A stretch of 64,000 nt of DNA, from NCBI RefSeq assembly GCF_019175385.1, contig NC_083337.1, forward strand, positions 168,467,713 to 168,531,712. Direction: 5' to 3'. The notes beneath the pieces are model-generated. The model had not been told where the DNA came from, made no database searches, and saw nothing but the letters and a program-made list of their open reading frames with translations. Made by a program: the position numbers and the translations under genes. The stretch's first letter is position 1. Each line of letters starts with the position of its first letter. The DNA comes from Lycium barbarum (taxonomy: Eukaryota > Streptophyta > Magnoliopsida > Solanales > Solanaceae). Shown piece after piece: positions 41,811 to 54,598 of this stretch.

Positions 41811-44587
41811 TGTAGCGATCCGTTTAGTCATTATCGTAAATCCTGAAAAATTTGCAACTTTGACATCCTAGACTTGTTCGGTTCGTTTCGTATTCCCGGT
41901 GAACATCTAGCCTAACTGGAACCGTTGTGCGAATAGGAATTAAAATATCAAATTTCGAGCCTTGGACCCAGTCAGACCTCCCCAGTGCTAGGCTGACCGC
42001 CATAGCGGTCACAACCCAGCAACCCCTTCCCCGCTGTAGGTGGGAAGCATTTTATCAGACCACAGAAGCAGCCTCGAGGACGCTGAAGCGGTGCCACTGA
42101 AGCGCTAGACGACCTATAATTGACCTATTTAAAACCCCATTTATTTACTTGACCTAATATTCATTTTCCCAAGTTACAGCCGCCAACTGGGATAATTTCA
42201 GCTTCTTGAGACAAAAAGGTTGGGAAGGTAATTTCCTTAAATCCATCATTTCTTCTCCTTCAATTCCCCCTTTTTCATTTTACATCATTTATGATTAAGG
42301 CAAAGCTTTAGATGAAGGTTCTTTCTTCAAAATTCTTATGAGACCTTTGGGGAGTGGTAGTAATGATTAACCTAGAACAATTAGCATCTTCAAGATAGCT
42401 CTTTTATTTCAAACCTAGACTAATAGCAAGTTCTAAGCCTAAACCATTCTCTCCCTAAATGGGTTAACATGTTAAGTTTTTAATAGTGTCTTATGTGAAT
42501 GATTGACGTAAGTTTGACTTAGGTAGACCTTGTTTTCCATGAAAGCAGTAAAATAGCAATAATCAAGAATCTAGAATGATTATTTTAGAAATAAATTTTT
42601 TTACCACCATGACCCGATTTTTTCAATTGTTGCTTACTCGAATGTATCCATCGTTCTTTGACCTCTTGGATCTATAAATTCCCTACGAAGATGGAAGATG
42701 GAATCCAAATGGATGTTTTCTCACCTGTTCGTCCTGAGGTAGGTTTCGGCTTCCTTTCTTTGGTAGACTCTGCTTAGACTTATATATTCGTGTATTAGAT
42801 GAAACGGAGAATGCATGTATAAGATTTCAGAGATTGGGATGGAAATCTTAGGATGATACTATTATGCGATTTATGTGTTCGGGCTTGTGGCCTGTAGATT
42901 CCCTAGGTTCATGTGTTGGTATTTCTTTGCGCATTGGTGGGCTTTATGTGACTTGGAAGACTAGTTGTTCGGTACTTGACTTATTATGTTCTATTGATGA
43001 GGAGTTCCCGCATGATGTGCATAATCATGTCATGAGTTATTTAAGATTGAATCATAATTTGGTATTGAAACTGATAAACGTGCCAAAAGATCATGAAATG
43101 ATTCTAGACTGGATGTTTAGTGGTTGACCTTATAAGTTAGAAGCGTATTCATCATATATTCATGTTGTTAGGAAGTATAGGAATGAGGTGATATTGTTAT
43201 TGTGATTTTGACTGTGCTGGGCATTGGTGACTAGTGTTAATCTCTTTCATAATATTGTAGCATCTTACTTGCTGTCATTTGAGACAAGGATAGTGATTCT
43301 ACTATGGCATATTATGTAGCCTTTTATTGATACTGTTGGTGTGGACATGTGTGGTACTTTGATGTTGATTTAATTATTGATATTCAACTCATACATTGCA
43401 TGCATTCTCATCCTTCATAATATGCTATTGATAGATAGATGATATTTAAGAAAACACTATTATGAGCTGGGCTCAGGTGGATGAGGCGATGTTTATCCCG
43501 GAATCGAGAATGAGTGCTGGTAGTGATTGTCGAGGTTGTTACCGGAATCGTGAGGGTGCATGGACTTCGCGGGTCCTCCATGGGTTGTGCTGTCGAGAAG
43601 TGATGTTCCATCATCGGAGAATATATGTACGGTACATATGCATTGCATCCATATTTCATACATTATTGCATTGCATTGTACCCTTTGACTTCTTGTGTTA
43701 TTCTTGCGATATTCTTATGATCTAGTGATGATATACAGATTCAGATTGGATGTATTTAGACTTGACAAAGTTGGGCTTAGTTGTTATAACCGTAGGCCAT
43801 GATCTCGAATTACTTATGTTTGATACTCGTTAGCTCAGTTGTATATTTTGGCTTCGTAAATTTAGGCAAATAATGAATATCAGAATGACGATATAACTTC
43901 CCGATACTAAGAGTGGATATTGTAATGGTAGTTGACTTTTGGTACTTGAGCCAAATTTTCTATTGTATGTTAGATGAGTTACAAGGGATTATAATGTAAG
44001 TTAGGCAAACGGATCACTAGGGGAGAGTTGATGTGAGTAAGAATCTTTATTGTTGAGACGAGCGGTAGGTAATGTGCACTGTCGACCTAGTTTTACCTAT
44101 CATGCTTATTTGTGAACTCTATTACTGATATGTTCTTCTAACCATTGCCGGTCTATGATGCTTACTAGTACTAGTATTGTACTGATACTAGTCTGCTACA
44201 TCCCTTTTAGGGTGTAGAGTTTTTCAGGGTATTAATTGTTGGAGTTTTCCAGAAGGTACACGGTGCCTATTTTTAAGGCCTCCATCATTTTCATTCCGAG
44301 ATGAGGGTTGGTCTTAGATTTATTATTGTATTCCGATTCAATCTTAGTCGCTCTTGTACTAGTCTAGACTAGGTCATGGGAAACTGAGTCATTATATTTA
44401 TTAAATAGTTGTAAACACTTCCGCTAATTTATTGCAACATATTGGTTGACTTCTATTTTCGATTATGATCTACCTTGAAGGATGTTAAATCTCGTTCTTT
44501 GCTACTAAATTATTGTGTTGGGTTGAGGGTTTGCCTACCAAATTGGGAATGGTAGGTTCCCACGCGACCCTAAAATGGGTCATGACA
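41811..44587 (+). mobile_element. Long LTR (2.8 kb) of a Ty3/gypsy-like retrotransposon
   Basis: It begins TGTAGCGATCCG and ends GGGTCATGACA, so it has the TG...CA ends of an LTR. It is directly followed by a tRNA-Met primer-binding site. The only other sign of the family here is the LTR end at 29535. No gag-pol was found, so the element is truncated. The left end rests on the TG motif and the usual start of this LTR type and is less certain than the right. Confidence 0.7.
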
Positions 44588-44590
44588 AGT

Positions 44591-44602
44591 TGGTATCAGA
44601 GC
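44591..44602 (+). other. Primer-binding site for initiator tRNA-Met
   Basis: TGGTATCAGAGC, the standard complement to the 3' end of initiator tRNA-Met used by many plant retrotransposons, starts three bases after the LTR end. Confidence 0.85.
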
Positions 44603-45170
44603 CTAGGTTACCGGTCTCACAAGTACAAGAGCAATGTCTAGTGGAGTCTCGTGGAATGATACGTAGACATCTGTGCCCATCCACGGGAGGCTATAGGACA
44701 TTTAGGAAATCTTCTTTCTTTCTTTCCAATCGTACTACGTCGGTCAAATTGGTATCTCGCTGTGTCCAATTGGTATCTAGGCGATTCCAATAGGTACCTT
44801 AACGTTTTGGGATATGTGGTGTGTTTGGACTAACCCTAGGGCAATACGTTGTCGATGTGGTTCCTAGAATTGTTCATGTGAGTATGTATTCAAGATGTGT
44901 CATTGCCAGTGGTACTGCTGAAGCGGCTGGTATATCGCGCCAGTGGTTCCGCTTTCGCAAAGGAGGGACCACTGGGGCGCTACGTCTATTTGTCCACAGC
45001 CGCTCCCGTGTCAGCCCATCCACCTCAGCGCTAATGCCATAGCGGAGGATAGTCCGCTGAAGCGAACCTGTCAATTTTTTCTCGACCGCTTCTGCGCAGC
45101 AGCCGCCGCTGAAGCGTGACCACTGCAGTGATGACTCGACTACTGAAGCGGTGTCCCTGAAGCCTCAAAC
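44603..45170 (+). mobile_element. Truncated retrotransposon leader region
   Basis: Untranslated leader-like sequence after the primer-binding site. It carries repeated CTGAAGCG motifs (44920-45165) that also occur inside the LTR at 42080-42110. No gag frame follows. Confidence 0.5.
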
Positions 45171-45498
45171 CAGTAGCTTTCTACTGAATATCCAACCTGT
45201 GCAATTCCAACAAAAATTCAAACAACAGAGCTATTTGACAAAAACCAGTCACATAAAAACAAAGCTCGACAAGGGAGGAAAGCTATCCAAAACTTATTAC
45301 AAACCAGATTATGTGAATGGTGAAGCACCACCACCACCAGAACCAATAGTCCCATGGTTTCCATTTTATTATAGAAAGCCACCTCATGCTGATGTTGCTC
45401 AATCTTCATCATCATCACCCTCTCTTCAAGAATCAAGAACCACGAAGATGATGATTATTACTACTACTATTTTTCCTTTGATTTTGCTTTTTCATTAA
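45151..45498 (+). pseudogene. Proline-rich protein fragment with hydrophobic tail, unrecognised
   Basis: The frame is 115 codons, but the first 10 or so lie in transposon leader. The rest has a basic region (KTKLDKGGKLSKTYYKPDYV), then APPPPEPIVPWFPFYYRKPP, a serine-rich run and a hydrophobic end (MMIITTTIFPLILLFH) that looks like a membrane anchor or GPI signal. I do not recognise the family; it may be the 3' end of a small cell-surface proline-rich gene. The 5' part is missing at the transposon junction. It lies just before duplication copy B. Confidence 0.45.
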
Positions 45499-45755
45499 GT
45501 TAGGTATCTATGTGAGTATTGATGTAATTAGTAGAGAATGTGTTAATAAGATTGTTTGAGAATTGTTGTAACATTTTATGTCTATTGAATGATCATCAGT
45601 TCCATTTTTCTATGTTTATTGATATTATGTGGACAGAAGAGTCCTCTGTTTTATTGTTTTGCAAAATGAGTTTTCAAACAATCAAAGGGTGTGGTGGAGT
45701 TGCAACTTGCAACTCCATATTGTATGGAAAAGCATATTCAAAGTTCCAACAATAG

Positions 45756-47145
<1,390 letters not shown>

Positions 47146-48052
47146 GGATTGAAGTTGCATAATCCTACAAATAGCATATTTAGTTTTCTACCTTTGTTGA
47201 ATGAAAATTTGTGACGTGGAACTTGTGTCTTTGCATGAACCTTGTAACAATTTTATCTAATTATATTCTGTCTTTTAACTTCCTCTTACGATTAAGAGCT
47301 CGTATCTTTGACGAATTGATACCTCTCATGACAGGCGGCATAAGAACAAATTCTGATCCACCCCTACTAATTAATTCTAAAGATCTCAATATTTGCTCAT
47401 GAAAATCGAAATTCGTCCTCTTTGCTGTGAGGACGAATGTTTTAAAGAAATTGGTTTCGTGCAAATCAGTAAATAAAAATTCTGATTTTTCATCAATTTC
47501 AATTAAAGAAAAAGCTGAAAGCCGCAAAGAAAAAAATATCTTATGGTATTTATACTGAGTAGTTGCTATGAAACCTTGGTGCAATGATAATTTAGGTACG
47601 AATCTCGGTGAAATGATGGTACCCTGTTATTTCTATGAAGTTTTCTCATCCTGCTGGGTCAAATTGATGTGCTTATATGAAATACATCTGAAGACAGATT
47701 GCCCAAATCTTTGACGTGTATTGAAATCTTGTTAGACATTGCACAGTTGGGAAATCTCTGCTTGAGCAAATGGTGAGTTTATTTTATTTCAGTGCCAGGG
47801 TGCATCCCAACATTTAATGAAATAGGAAACAAAAGGGAAAAGTATTATGAACAATTTTAGAGACTCCAACACAGTACAAGATTCAGGATGCACAAAAGTT
47901 TCAAAAGACCATGAAGCAACTAGATGCGTTTAATAGTCCACAAAAGTAAATATCCTCAAAATGATGAGAAGTTACAAAACACAGACTTATTTCCTGTTCA
48001 AAACATAAATAGAAATAGAGGCGTCCTCCCCATACAAATGAAGAGCAGAACT

Positions 48053-50163
48053 TCAGTATCTGTGTTCTAACTTCTCCTTCTCCTTGAAGTGCTGTACGTA
48101 CCTGCATGCACAAAGAAACACCATCTCTATGAGCTAAGCAACCACAAAACTATAGATAGATCTGTTAAAATATCAACCAATAAACATAGGCATTTCTAGA
48201 ACCAAAGTTAGCAAAAATTTATACCAAGTGACGAAGTCAAAAGAAAATCAATCATCCATCTAAGCGCTCTAGTAGTAAGGGCAATGGGGGAGGGAACTTG
48301 CTCAAAAAGCTCAAGCGAACAGAAGATAATTTACAACCTAAAAATAACTAAGATTTTTACAGCAGTCACTTTCACTTGCTTGGAGACAAAGTTGAATAGA
48401 ATAAAGAAAATAGAGGAGAAAGAAGTTAATCACATTTATTTTGAACATACATATAAGAACCTTTAGAACAACCTCCCTACCTTTCAAGGTGGGGGTAAGG
48501 TCTGCGTACACTTTATCCTCCCCAGACCTCACTTTGTGGGATCCAACTGGGTATGTTGTTGTTGTTGTATACATATAAGAACCGTGAAAAACAAAAACAT
48601 TTTAATTACGACTCAGTTAAGGAGGCATGGCATGACTAGAGCTGTAAACTTGGTAATATGTTAGAACAATTTACTATTTTACCAGCAAGCACACTAATAT
48701 GAAAGTACATGATTATCTAACTAGTGTCAAACATTATGTCAAGTATTATATCTTAGATGATGAAACTAATTTCATCTAGTTACTAATGTGGTTATATATT
48801 ATCACATTTTACATATCAAAAAGGTTATATTGCTGCATATTAATCCTTTTTAAAAAAAAAATTGAGCTCATGATGCTTAAGCTTGTATGCTTTACCAAGC
48901 AAACTTTTTCTACTTACAAGAACTAACGTGCAACACTTCTTTCCTGACCCCACCAAAAGAAAAAAAGAAATAAATAGAACTCCGCAACAGCATGACCGAT
49001 ACAAAACAGAGGAAAATCTTATTAACCTTGCCTTTTTAATCTGTAAGTAGGCTTGAAACAGGCAGGTCTCAGCTTCAGAAATTAAATACTTATAGAAGCA
49101 AATGTCTTCAACAAGTTTAAATAGGCATTGTGCAATTGTATTTCATCTAATTAAATGAAGGGAAGATTCACAGTGTGCAAAGGCTTCGCATACATCATGG
49201 GTTGTCTTCTTAGCTACCTACAGATACAGAGACACTGATATGCCAACAGGAATGTTTGGCAATCATGCTCTTATGCATATTCTAACCGCTCTCCACTGGT
49301 CATATCTTATATTCCGACTAAAGCCTGAGTAACTAAGTTCCCATTCTAAGCTACAGCCTTCGTCGGACTTGCTTCACATTTCTGTCCTTTTATCCTTATA
49401 GGCTACAACATATCCCAAAACATATTGTACAAGTGCTCCATCACTTAGTCTAAACGAAGCAAAATCTAGGAAGATCAGATGAACAAGCACCTCCAAATAT
49501 TTAAGCGCTCAACATATTATTAATGTACACGAATCATATGGACTCTACCAATGTGATTTTCTAAGCACACTCAGCTTCAAATAAAAAGGAGGAGGTCTAA
49601 CAAAGGTCAATGAAAACAGTCTAACTGTGATGCATCCTTTTAATACAGAATTTATCGGAACATGCTCATCTAGACACACACTAAATTTGAACTGACGCAT
49701 AGTTGATCGATCAAAAATCGAATCATCGATTATATATTGCAGATAGAGAACTCAATCCTATTCCTATAAAAATCACTCAAATTATCCATCAGAAAGAAAA
49801 TAAAATCTATATAAATGAGGTGAAAACGACGACGCATGGAAAATAGAAATGATAAGTATTTACATGCACGTTATATCTCCCTGTTTGGTTAGAAATTTGC
49901 ATGTTATTATATAAACGAAACAATCCAAAATTAAAGGTTCAAATATAAATGATTCATATAGGTGATCGATTTATTTGATTGAAGTATACTTACGAGTAGG
50001 TGCCTATAAGAGGAGCGAGCAAGAGAGTAGTGCTGATCCAATTCTCAGAGACTTTGTGATGGATTTTACCAGGAAGATCTTTCCAGAGACCTGGCATTAC
50101 CTTCTGTTGGAATGGAGATAAAGCGTAAACTACTGCTTTCAGTTTTACTGGTTGTTTCCCCAT
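48053..50163 (-). CDS. QCR8: Cytochrome b-c1 complex subunit 8 (ubiquinone-binding QCR8)
   Basis: Two exons on the minus strand, 49994-50163 and 48053-48101, GT-AG, 72 residues, the normal plant length. The protein is a small inner-membrane subunit of mitochondrial complex III (ubiquinol to cytochrome c). It reads MGKQPVKLKAVVYALSPFQQ, then GLWKDLPGKIHHKVSENWIS, one membrane helix (TLLLAPLIGTY) and a basic end, FKEKEKLEHRY. Both exons are too short for simple ORF calling. Exon 2 and most of the 1.9 kb intron lie in duplication copy B; exon 1 lies just outside it, so this is the only complete copy. A TS-like SINE sits in the intron, in the direction opposite to the gene. Confidence 0.93.
48462..48568 (+). 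mobile_element. TS-like SINE 3' part, private to copy B
   Basis: It holds AAGGTCTGCGTACACTTTAT, CCCCAGACCTCACTTTGTGG and a (GTT)n tail, the recognised 3' end of the tobacco-type TS SINE. A 15 bp target duplication, ATACATATAAGAACC, flanks it (48447-48461 and 48569-48583). The single uninterrupted copy of that site is seen at 26785-26799 in copy A. Confidence 0.93.
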
Positions 50164-50262
50164 TTTAATGGTGAATTTCTACAAGTTTAGGGTTCCAGAT
50201 TGGAATTACTAGCATTTGGCGGATGAATGAATGAGGAAGCTTCATCTTCCAGAAAATTCGTT

Positions 50263-50297
50263 TGGGCTTCTGGGCTCATCAAGTGTAGCCCAGCCCA
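50263..50297 (-). promoter_or_regulatory. Site II motif cluster upstream of QCR8
   Basis: Two TGGGCT (50263-50268, 50271-50276) and two overlapping AGCCCA (50287-50292, 50292-50297) lie 100-134 bp upstream of the QCR8 start. Site II elements are known to coordinate nuclear genes for plant respiratory complexes. Confidence 0.6.
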
Positions 50298-50299
50298 TC

Positions 50300-51951
50300 T
50301 TTAGTCACTATCAATTTTCTTGTTGAAATTAATGAGGAGAGTATGTCTATACTAAAGAAATTTTAAACTATCAATTTATTTTAATCTAACGGGTGATAAT
50401 ATTTTATTGATCACATTTTCTACTCTATTTTTAAGCCACAAATATCAGAATGCTAAAAGTAAGAAAAATAGTCAAGTGTGAGTCCGATAAGCTAAAAAGT
50501 AAAAATCATAAATTATTAAATTGGATAGAAACCTTAATGTTTTTTTAACCCTCGTAAATGCGTTAATTTTTGAATAAAATTATAATTGCAGAGGCCTATA
50601 TTTTGCCTTTTAGGTTTCCTTCTATATTAAATTTTGCTGGAGTTATGTGCATTTTAATATTAAAATATTTATATTAAAGTGCATGGAATATTAGTGGCCA
50701 TAAAGTGGAGAAAGTGGTGTCATAATTTTTTGTAACTCTTGTAACCACTAGAGCTTGTTCTTCCATACTATCCTCTACTAATTGTCCCACTAAACCTCAA
50801 ATTATTATCCACTATTTGGCATTTACTATTTGGAAGAATCCTACACCTATATAAAGGGTGTTTTCTTCCTTGCGTGAAATGGATAAAAAAAGTGGATGAG
50901 AAGTATAATGTTGAGTTTATAATTTGAGGATAGTGTAGTGAAAGTGAGAGTTGAGACAAAGAAAATTATTCTAAGTCTTCAACTCAATACCTATAAAAGA
51001 GAGCATTTTTTATATTGAATGAAGGTGTTCTTATGGTGGAGTTTTGGACTCTTCAACTAGTCCGGAATAGTTTGAGTCACATGACGTTGAGGGGTTGTTG
51101 TATCCTGGAGGGGACAAGTCAGAGTTATACTACTGGACTGATGAAGATTATGCCGCAATGGGCTTGAATCTCTTTAAAGAAAGCGAGATATCTGCGCCTC
51201 AGCCTGAATATTTACTTAGTCATTTTTTATAACTTTCAACTGTAATTTATCGGCATATTCACCAACAATTTTCATTTTACTTTCTATTATTATTATTTTC
51301 ATATATAGTCTGGTATGTAAGTGTATATATATAGATTCTTAATTTAGTGTTAGTATTAAATATATATTTCAATTTAGTGTTAGTACTTCTATTACCCCCA
51401 GCGAATAAAAAAGAGTGCCCCTTACCCCCCCCCCCCCCCCTTTTTTTTTTTTGTTAAAAAAGAGTTTCTACCTATTAAATAAAGAAACAATTAACTTTAT
51501 TCTTTTAAAATTATCCTTATTAAGTGTTAAGTGATCAAATTGCAACATCTATTTAATTAGGGGTAGTTTAGTCAAATTACCTATTTTTGTCTGGGAGTTA
51601 GTGTTTTCTTAAGGAATTTACAAATGACTAAGTGGACACTTTTTTTTATCAGGAAGGAGTATTTGGATAAAAATTTGTGTTTACTGTTTACACCCAATTA
51701 ATTATGAATCCAGTACATGTGTCTTTCCCACGGAATTTATGAAAAACACATGTCTTCCCTTCATTGGTTGGGTGTAATCAGCCTGAATAAGTTTTTACCA
51801 TATTATTAGTGGTAGCATGTACTATAGTTACGTACTCTTTATAGAAGGAAAAGCAAAGCCTAACATCCCCTATCCTCCTCCAACCCATAAACCCCAAACA
51901 ATCTTTCTACTCCACCACGCATTATCTCAACAACAGGTCAGAGCTTTAAAG
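50300..51951. other. Intergenic DNA upstream of PP2C
   Basis: Mostly AT-rich. A stretch at 50990-51230 has more balanced composition (for example GGAGGGGACAAGTCAGAG) but no open frame I recognise. A homopolymer C then T run lies at 51427-51452. The last 150 bp form the likely PP2C leader and promoter. Confidence 0.5.
51427..51452. repeat. Poly-C/poly-T homopolymer run
   Basis: About 14 C followed by about 12 T. Length in the assembly may be unreliable at such runs. Confidence 0.8.
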
Positions 51952-53592
51952 ATGAAGCGCATTATCATATATGGATGTTTTATTGCTTGCCTCGTTGGAA
52001 TTTTGATGAACCCTAACGTCATTAAGCCTAAGCCTGAAGAAAAGATTGTTGCAGACAACTCTGTTCCAAATACAACAATGTCATCAATTCCAACTCAAAA
52101 TTGTCACTTTGCCTCAATCCAGGGAAGAAGATCATACCAGGAGGATCGCGTAACATGCAACCTCGATCTTAAAATTTCTCTCTTTGGACCCGAAAAGGTG
52201 ATTCTAGAATATTTATTTTCCTTATTATAAGTAATTACAGAATATTTATTTTCCTTATTATAAGTAATTACAGAATATTTAGTTTCCTTTTAGTTTATTG
52301 ATCTTAGAAATGTACTTTTGGCTAACTGTATTTGTATTTGGCTGACTCTATTTTGGCAAAGTAGAATATTTGGCTGTATGTGTTTATTGAATTTATATAC
52401 ATATGTATTTGACTGACTATATTTTGGAGTTGTGAAAACACCCAAATATACGTAAAGCGGGTAAAACATAGCTACGAATTGTAATTACAGAAACAATAAC
52501 TACGGTTGGTTAGAAGCCTAGAAACTATAGATGTTTATGTAAGTTATTCTTTAAAAATTATACAACTTTTGAAAATAATTACGCCACGTAGCCCAATGTA
52601 CAATATTATACAACATTATTCCTGGGAACATTGTACATAATGTATCAACCTTGTGTTTAGACACAAATATGTTGGAAATCGGGTGTTTATACACAAAATA
52701 TGGGCTACGTGGTGTAAATATTTTCAAAAATAGACATATAGCGTAATTTTCCCTATTTTATTTCCTAGTCTTTTATTATAAATGCAAGAAACAATGTAAT
52801 GAATCAATGCAATAGTTTTTGTTCATTCTCTCTCTGTTTTTCTCCCTAATTTCGTCGATTCCATAACAGAACGTTGGTGTTGTAGCAGTATTTGATGGTC
52901 ATATTGGATCGGCTGCTAGTGAGATGGCTTCAAAGCTCTTTTTAGATAAATTTCTGTCAAAAAATTACGGCGAACAATCTGTTAATCATATGGAATTTCT
53001 GAAATCGTCGGTAGTTAAAACCATTGAGGAGATTGATGCAGAATTCTCCAAGGCTGCGGTTGAATATGAACTTTACTCGGGATCTACTGCAGTTGTTGCT
53101 CTCATATACAACAAAAAACACGTTTTAGTTGCGAATGTAGGGGACTCGAAGGCGTTTATTTGCTCTGAGAAAACACAATCACTTGAAGCTAAGGAGTTAA
53201 CTGAAGATCATAATGCACATAGATTGGATGAAAGAGCTAGGATTGAGGCTTCTGGAGGAAAATTTGAGTTTTTTCCTAATTATGTTCCTCTTTTAATGGG
53301 CCATTTTCCCATGACTAGAGCAATAGGTGATGTTCCTTTGAAAAAATATGGCATTATAGCTACTCCAGAAGTGACTGATTGGGTAAAATTAACTTCAAAA
53401 GATGAGTTTTTGGTTGTGGCATCTGATGGAATATTTGAAAGTTTAAGTCCACAACAAGTTTGTGACTTTTTATATGAAGCAGAGGATCATGAAGATCTAT
53501 CACTATTGGCTAAACAAATTGTTCAGAAAGCATTTTCAGAAGGCAGCAGAGATAATTTATCAGTTGTTTTGGTACCCTTGGGATCAGGATAG
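51952..53592 (+). CDS. Membrane-anchored protein phosphatase 2C
   Basis: Two exons, 51952-52197 and 52870-53592, GT-AG, 322 residues. It is a Mg/Mn-dependent serine/threonine phosphatase of the PP2C (PPM) fold, resembling the small plant group of probable PP2C 51. Residues 3-19 are a hydrophobic signal-anchor. The catalytic domain begins at about 55 with GRRSYQEDR (58-66) and continues with VFDGH (89-93), SGSTAVVAL, ANVGDSKA, TRAIGD, VVASDG and RDNLSVV; all metal-binding acidic residues are present. The usual DGHGG is DGHIG here. An in-frame ATG 135 bp upstream is possible, but 51952 places the anchor at the N-terminus. The intron (672 bp) is repeat-rich. Confidence 0.88.
52206..52283. repeat. 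33 bp tandem repeat next to the PP2C splice donor
   Basis: AGAATATTTATTTTCCTTAT, then TATAAGTAATTAC, occurs at 52206 and 52239, with a partial third copy at 52272. It begins 9 bases after the exon 1 donor. Confidence 0.85.
52565..52740. mobile_element. Small inverted-repeat element in the PP2C intron
   Basis: The left end TTTTGAAAATAATTACGCCA, then CGTAGCCCA, is matched by an inverted copy (TGGGCTACGTGGTGTAAATA, then TTTTCAAAA) at about 52704-52733. MITE-like, no coding content. The family and target duplication were not determined. Confidence 0.6.
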
Positions 53593-54054
53593 ATGATTTA
53601 TCAGGTGGTTTTTCTGGTTTAGGTTTTAGAAAAATTGATCTTATCTAGGAAAAGTTGGTGTGTATTGAAGACCAACATAGAATAGTAGCTAAAAGAATTT
53701 CTGTCCTTTTTAAGTACTACTACTAATTAAAGAACCTCACCATTTCTTTATTTGGTGATGTTAGGAATGCATTACTTTTGGATTTATAAAAGAATCATTA
53801 ATCCTTGCACAGTGACTCAATTAACTATACATTTTATTGTCTTTCTAAATCTTTGCCTTATTGTTATAAGATGAATGCTTGAAGCATTACTAGTGATTTG
53901 GATACTCATGGAGTCGTGGAATATAGTTAAGAAAAAAGAGTGAAATAAGCTGCACTTTTCAGACTCCTTAGGAACTTGTAAAATGTAGATTAGACTAATG
54001 CATCGTTAAATTCCAGTAGAGGCAAAAAATTTGTAATTGATTTTTTCCATCTGT
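53593..54054. other. PP2C 3' flank, no other gene seen
   Basis: AT-rich sequence holding the PP2C 3' untranslated region. No further feature supported. Confidence 0.5.
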
Positions 54055-54170
54055 CCTAGCCATGATATACAGAGTTCATGCGATACTTATGCTGGTGGAA
54101 GGTAGCAGGTACCCCTGGAATTAGTCCAGGTACGCACAAACCGACCGAACACAACAGTTATAAAAAAAGG
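54055..54170 (+). mobile_element. SolS-like SINE, 3' part
   Basis: GCTGGTGGAAGGTAGCAGGT, CCCTGGAATTAGTCCAGGT and a closing GTTATAAAAAAA match the 3' region of a common Solanaceae SINE type as I remember it. The tRNA-like head is missing or badly decayed. No target duplication found. Confidence 0.55.
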
Positions 54171-54174
54171 GGGA

Positions 54175-54240
54175 GCAATCATGGAGTGGACTGTAAACTT
54201 TACCTTACCAAAAGAAATCATGGAGTGGACTGTAGCTTCT
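54175..54240. repeat. Short direct repeat
   Basis: AATCATGGAGTGGACTGTA occurs at about 54177 and 54217, 40 bases apart. Confidence 0.7.
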
Positions 54241-54598
54241 GCATTTATAGAGAGAACATGGTCTTAAATCCATATCATAGGATTTACATATAGCAATCTA
54301 TATTTAACAAAGGATGTTATCATACAAATCCCAAAAAGGAAAGGAGAAAAAAAGAAAGGAAATCACCCTTGTCAACTAGCTGTCTAGAACAAATAAATCA
54401 AATAATCATTCTACTTCAACAACAAACAACTACAGTCAACAAATCAGTTTGAGGTTGTCTTCAATCTGCTATTTTTTCTTCGTTACATACTATTTTCACC
54501 ACGTTAAAGCCACAAAAAAGCGCTGCATTTAGGTGCAGATTAGCATCCCCCTGCCTGAAGACGCGAAGCAGCTGTGCAACTAGGAAACATAGCATTCA

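Noticed and set aside
42864..43127. 87-codon frame inside the long LTR
   Set aside because: The content is not recognisable, and such frames arise by chance in long LTRs.
44575..45042. Two 72-73 codon frames after the primer-binding site as gag
   Set aside because: No gag motifs are visible; the region looks like untranslated leader with CTGAAGCG repeats.
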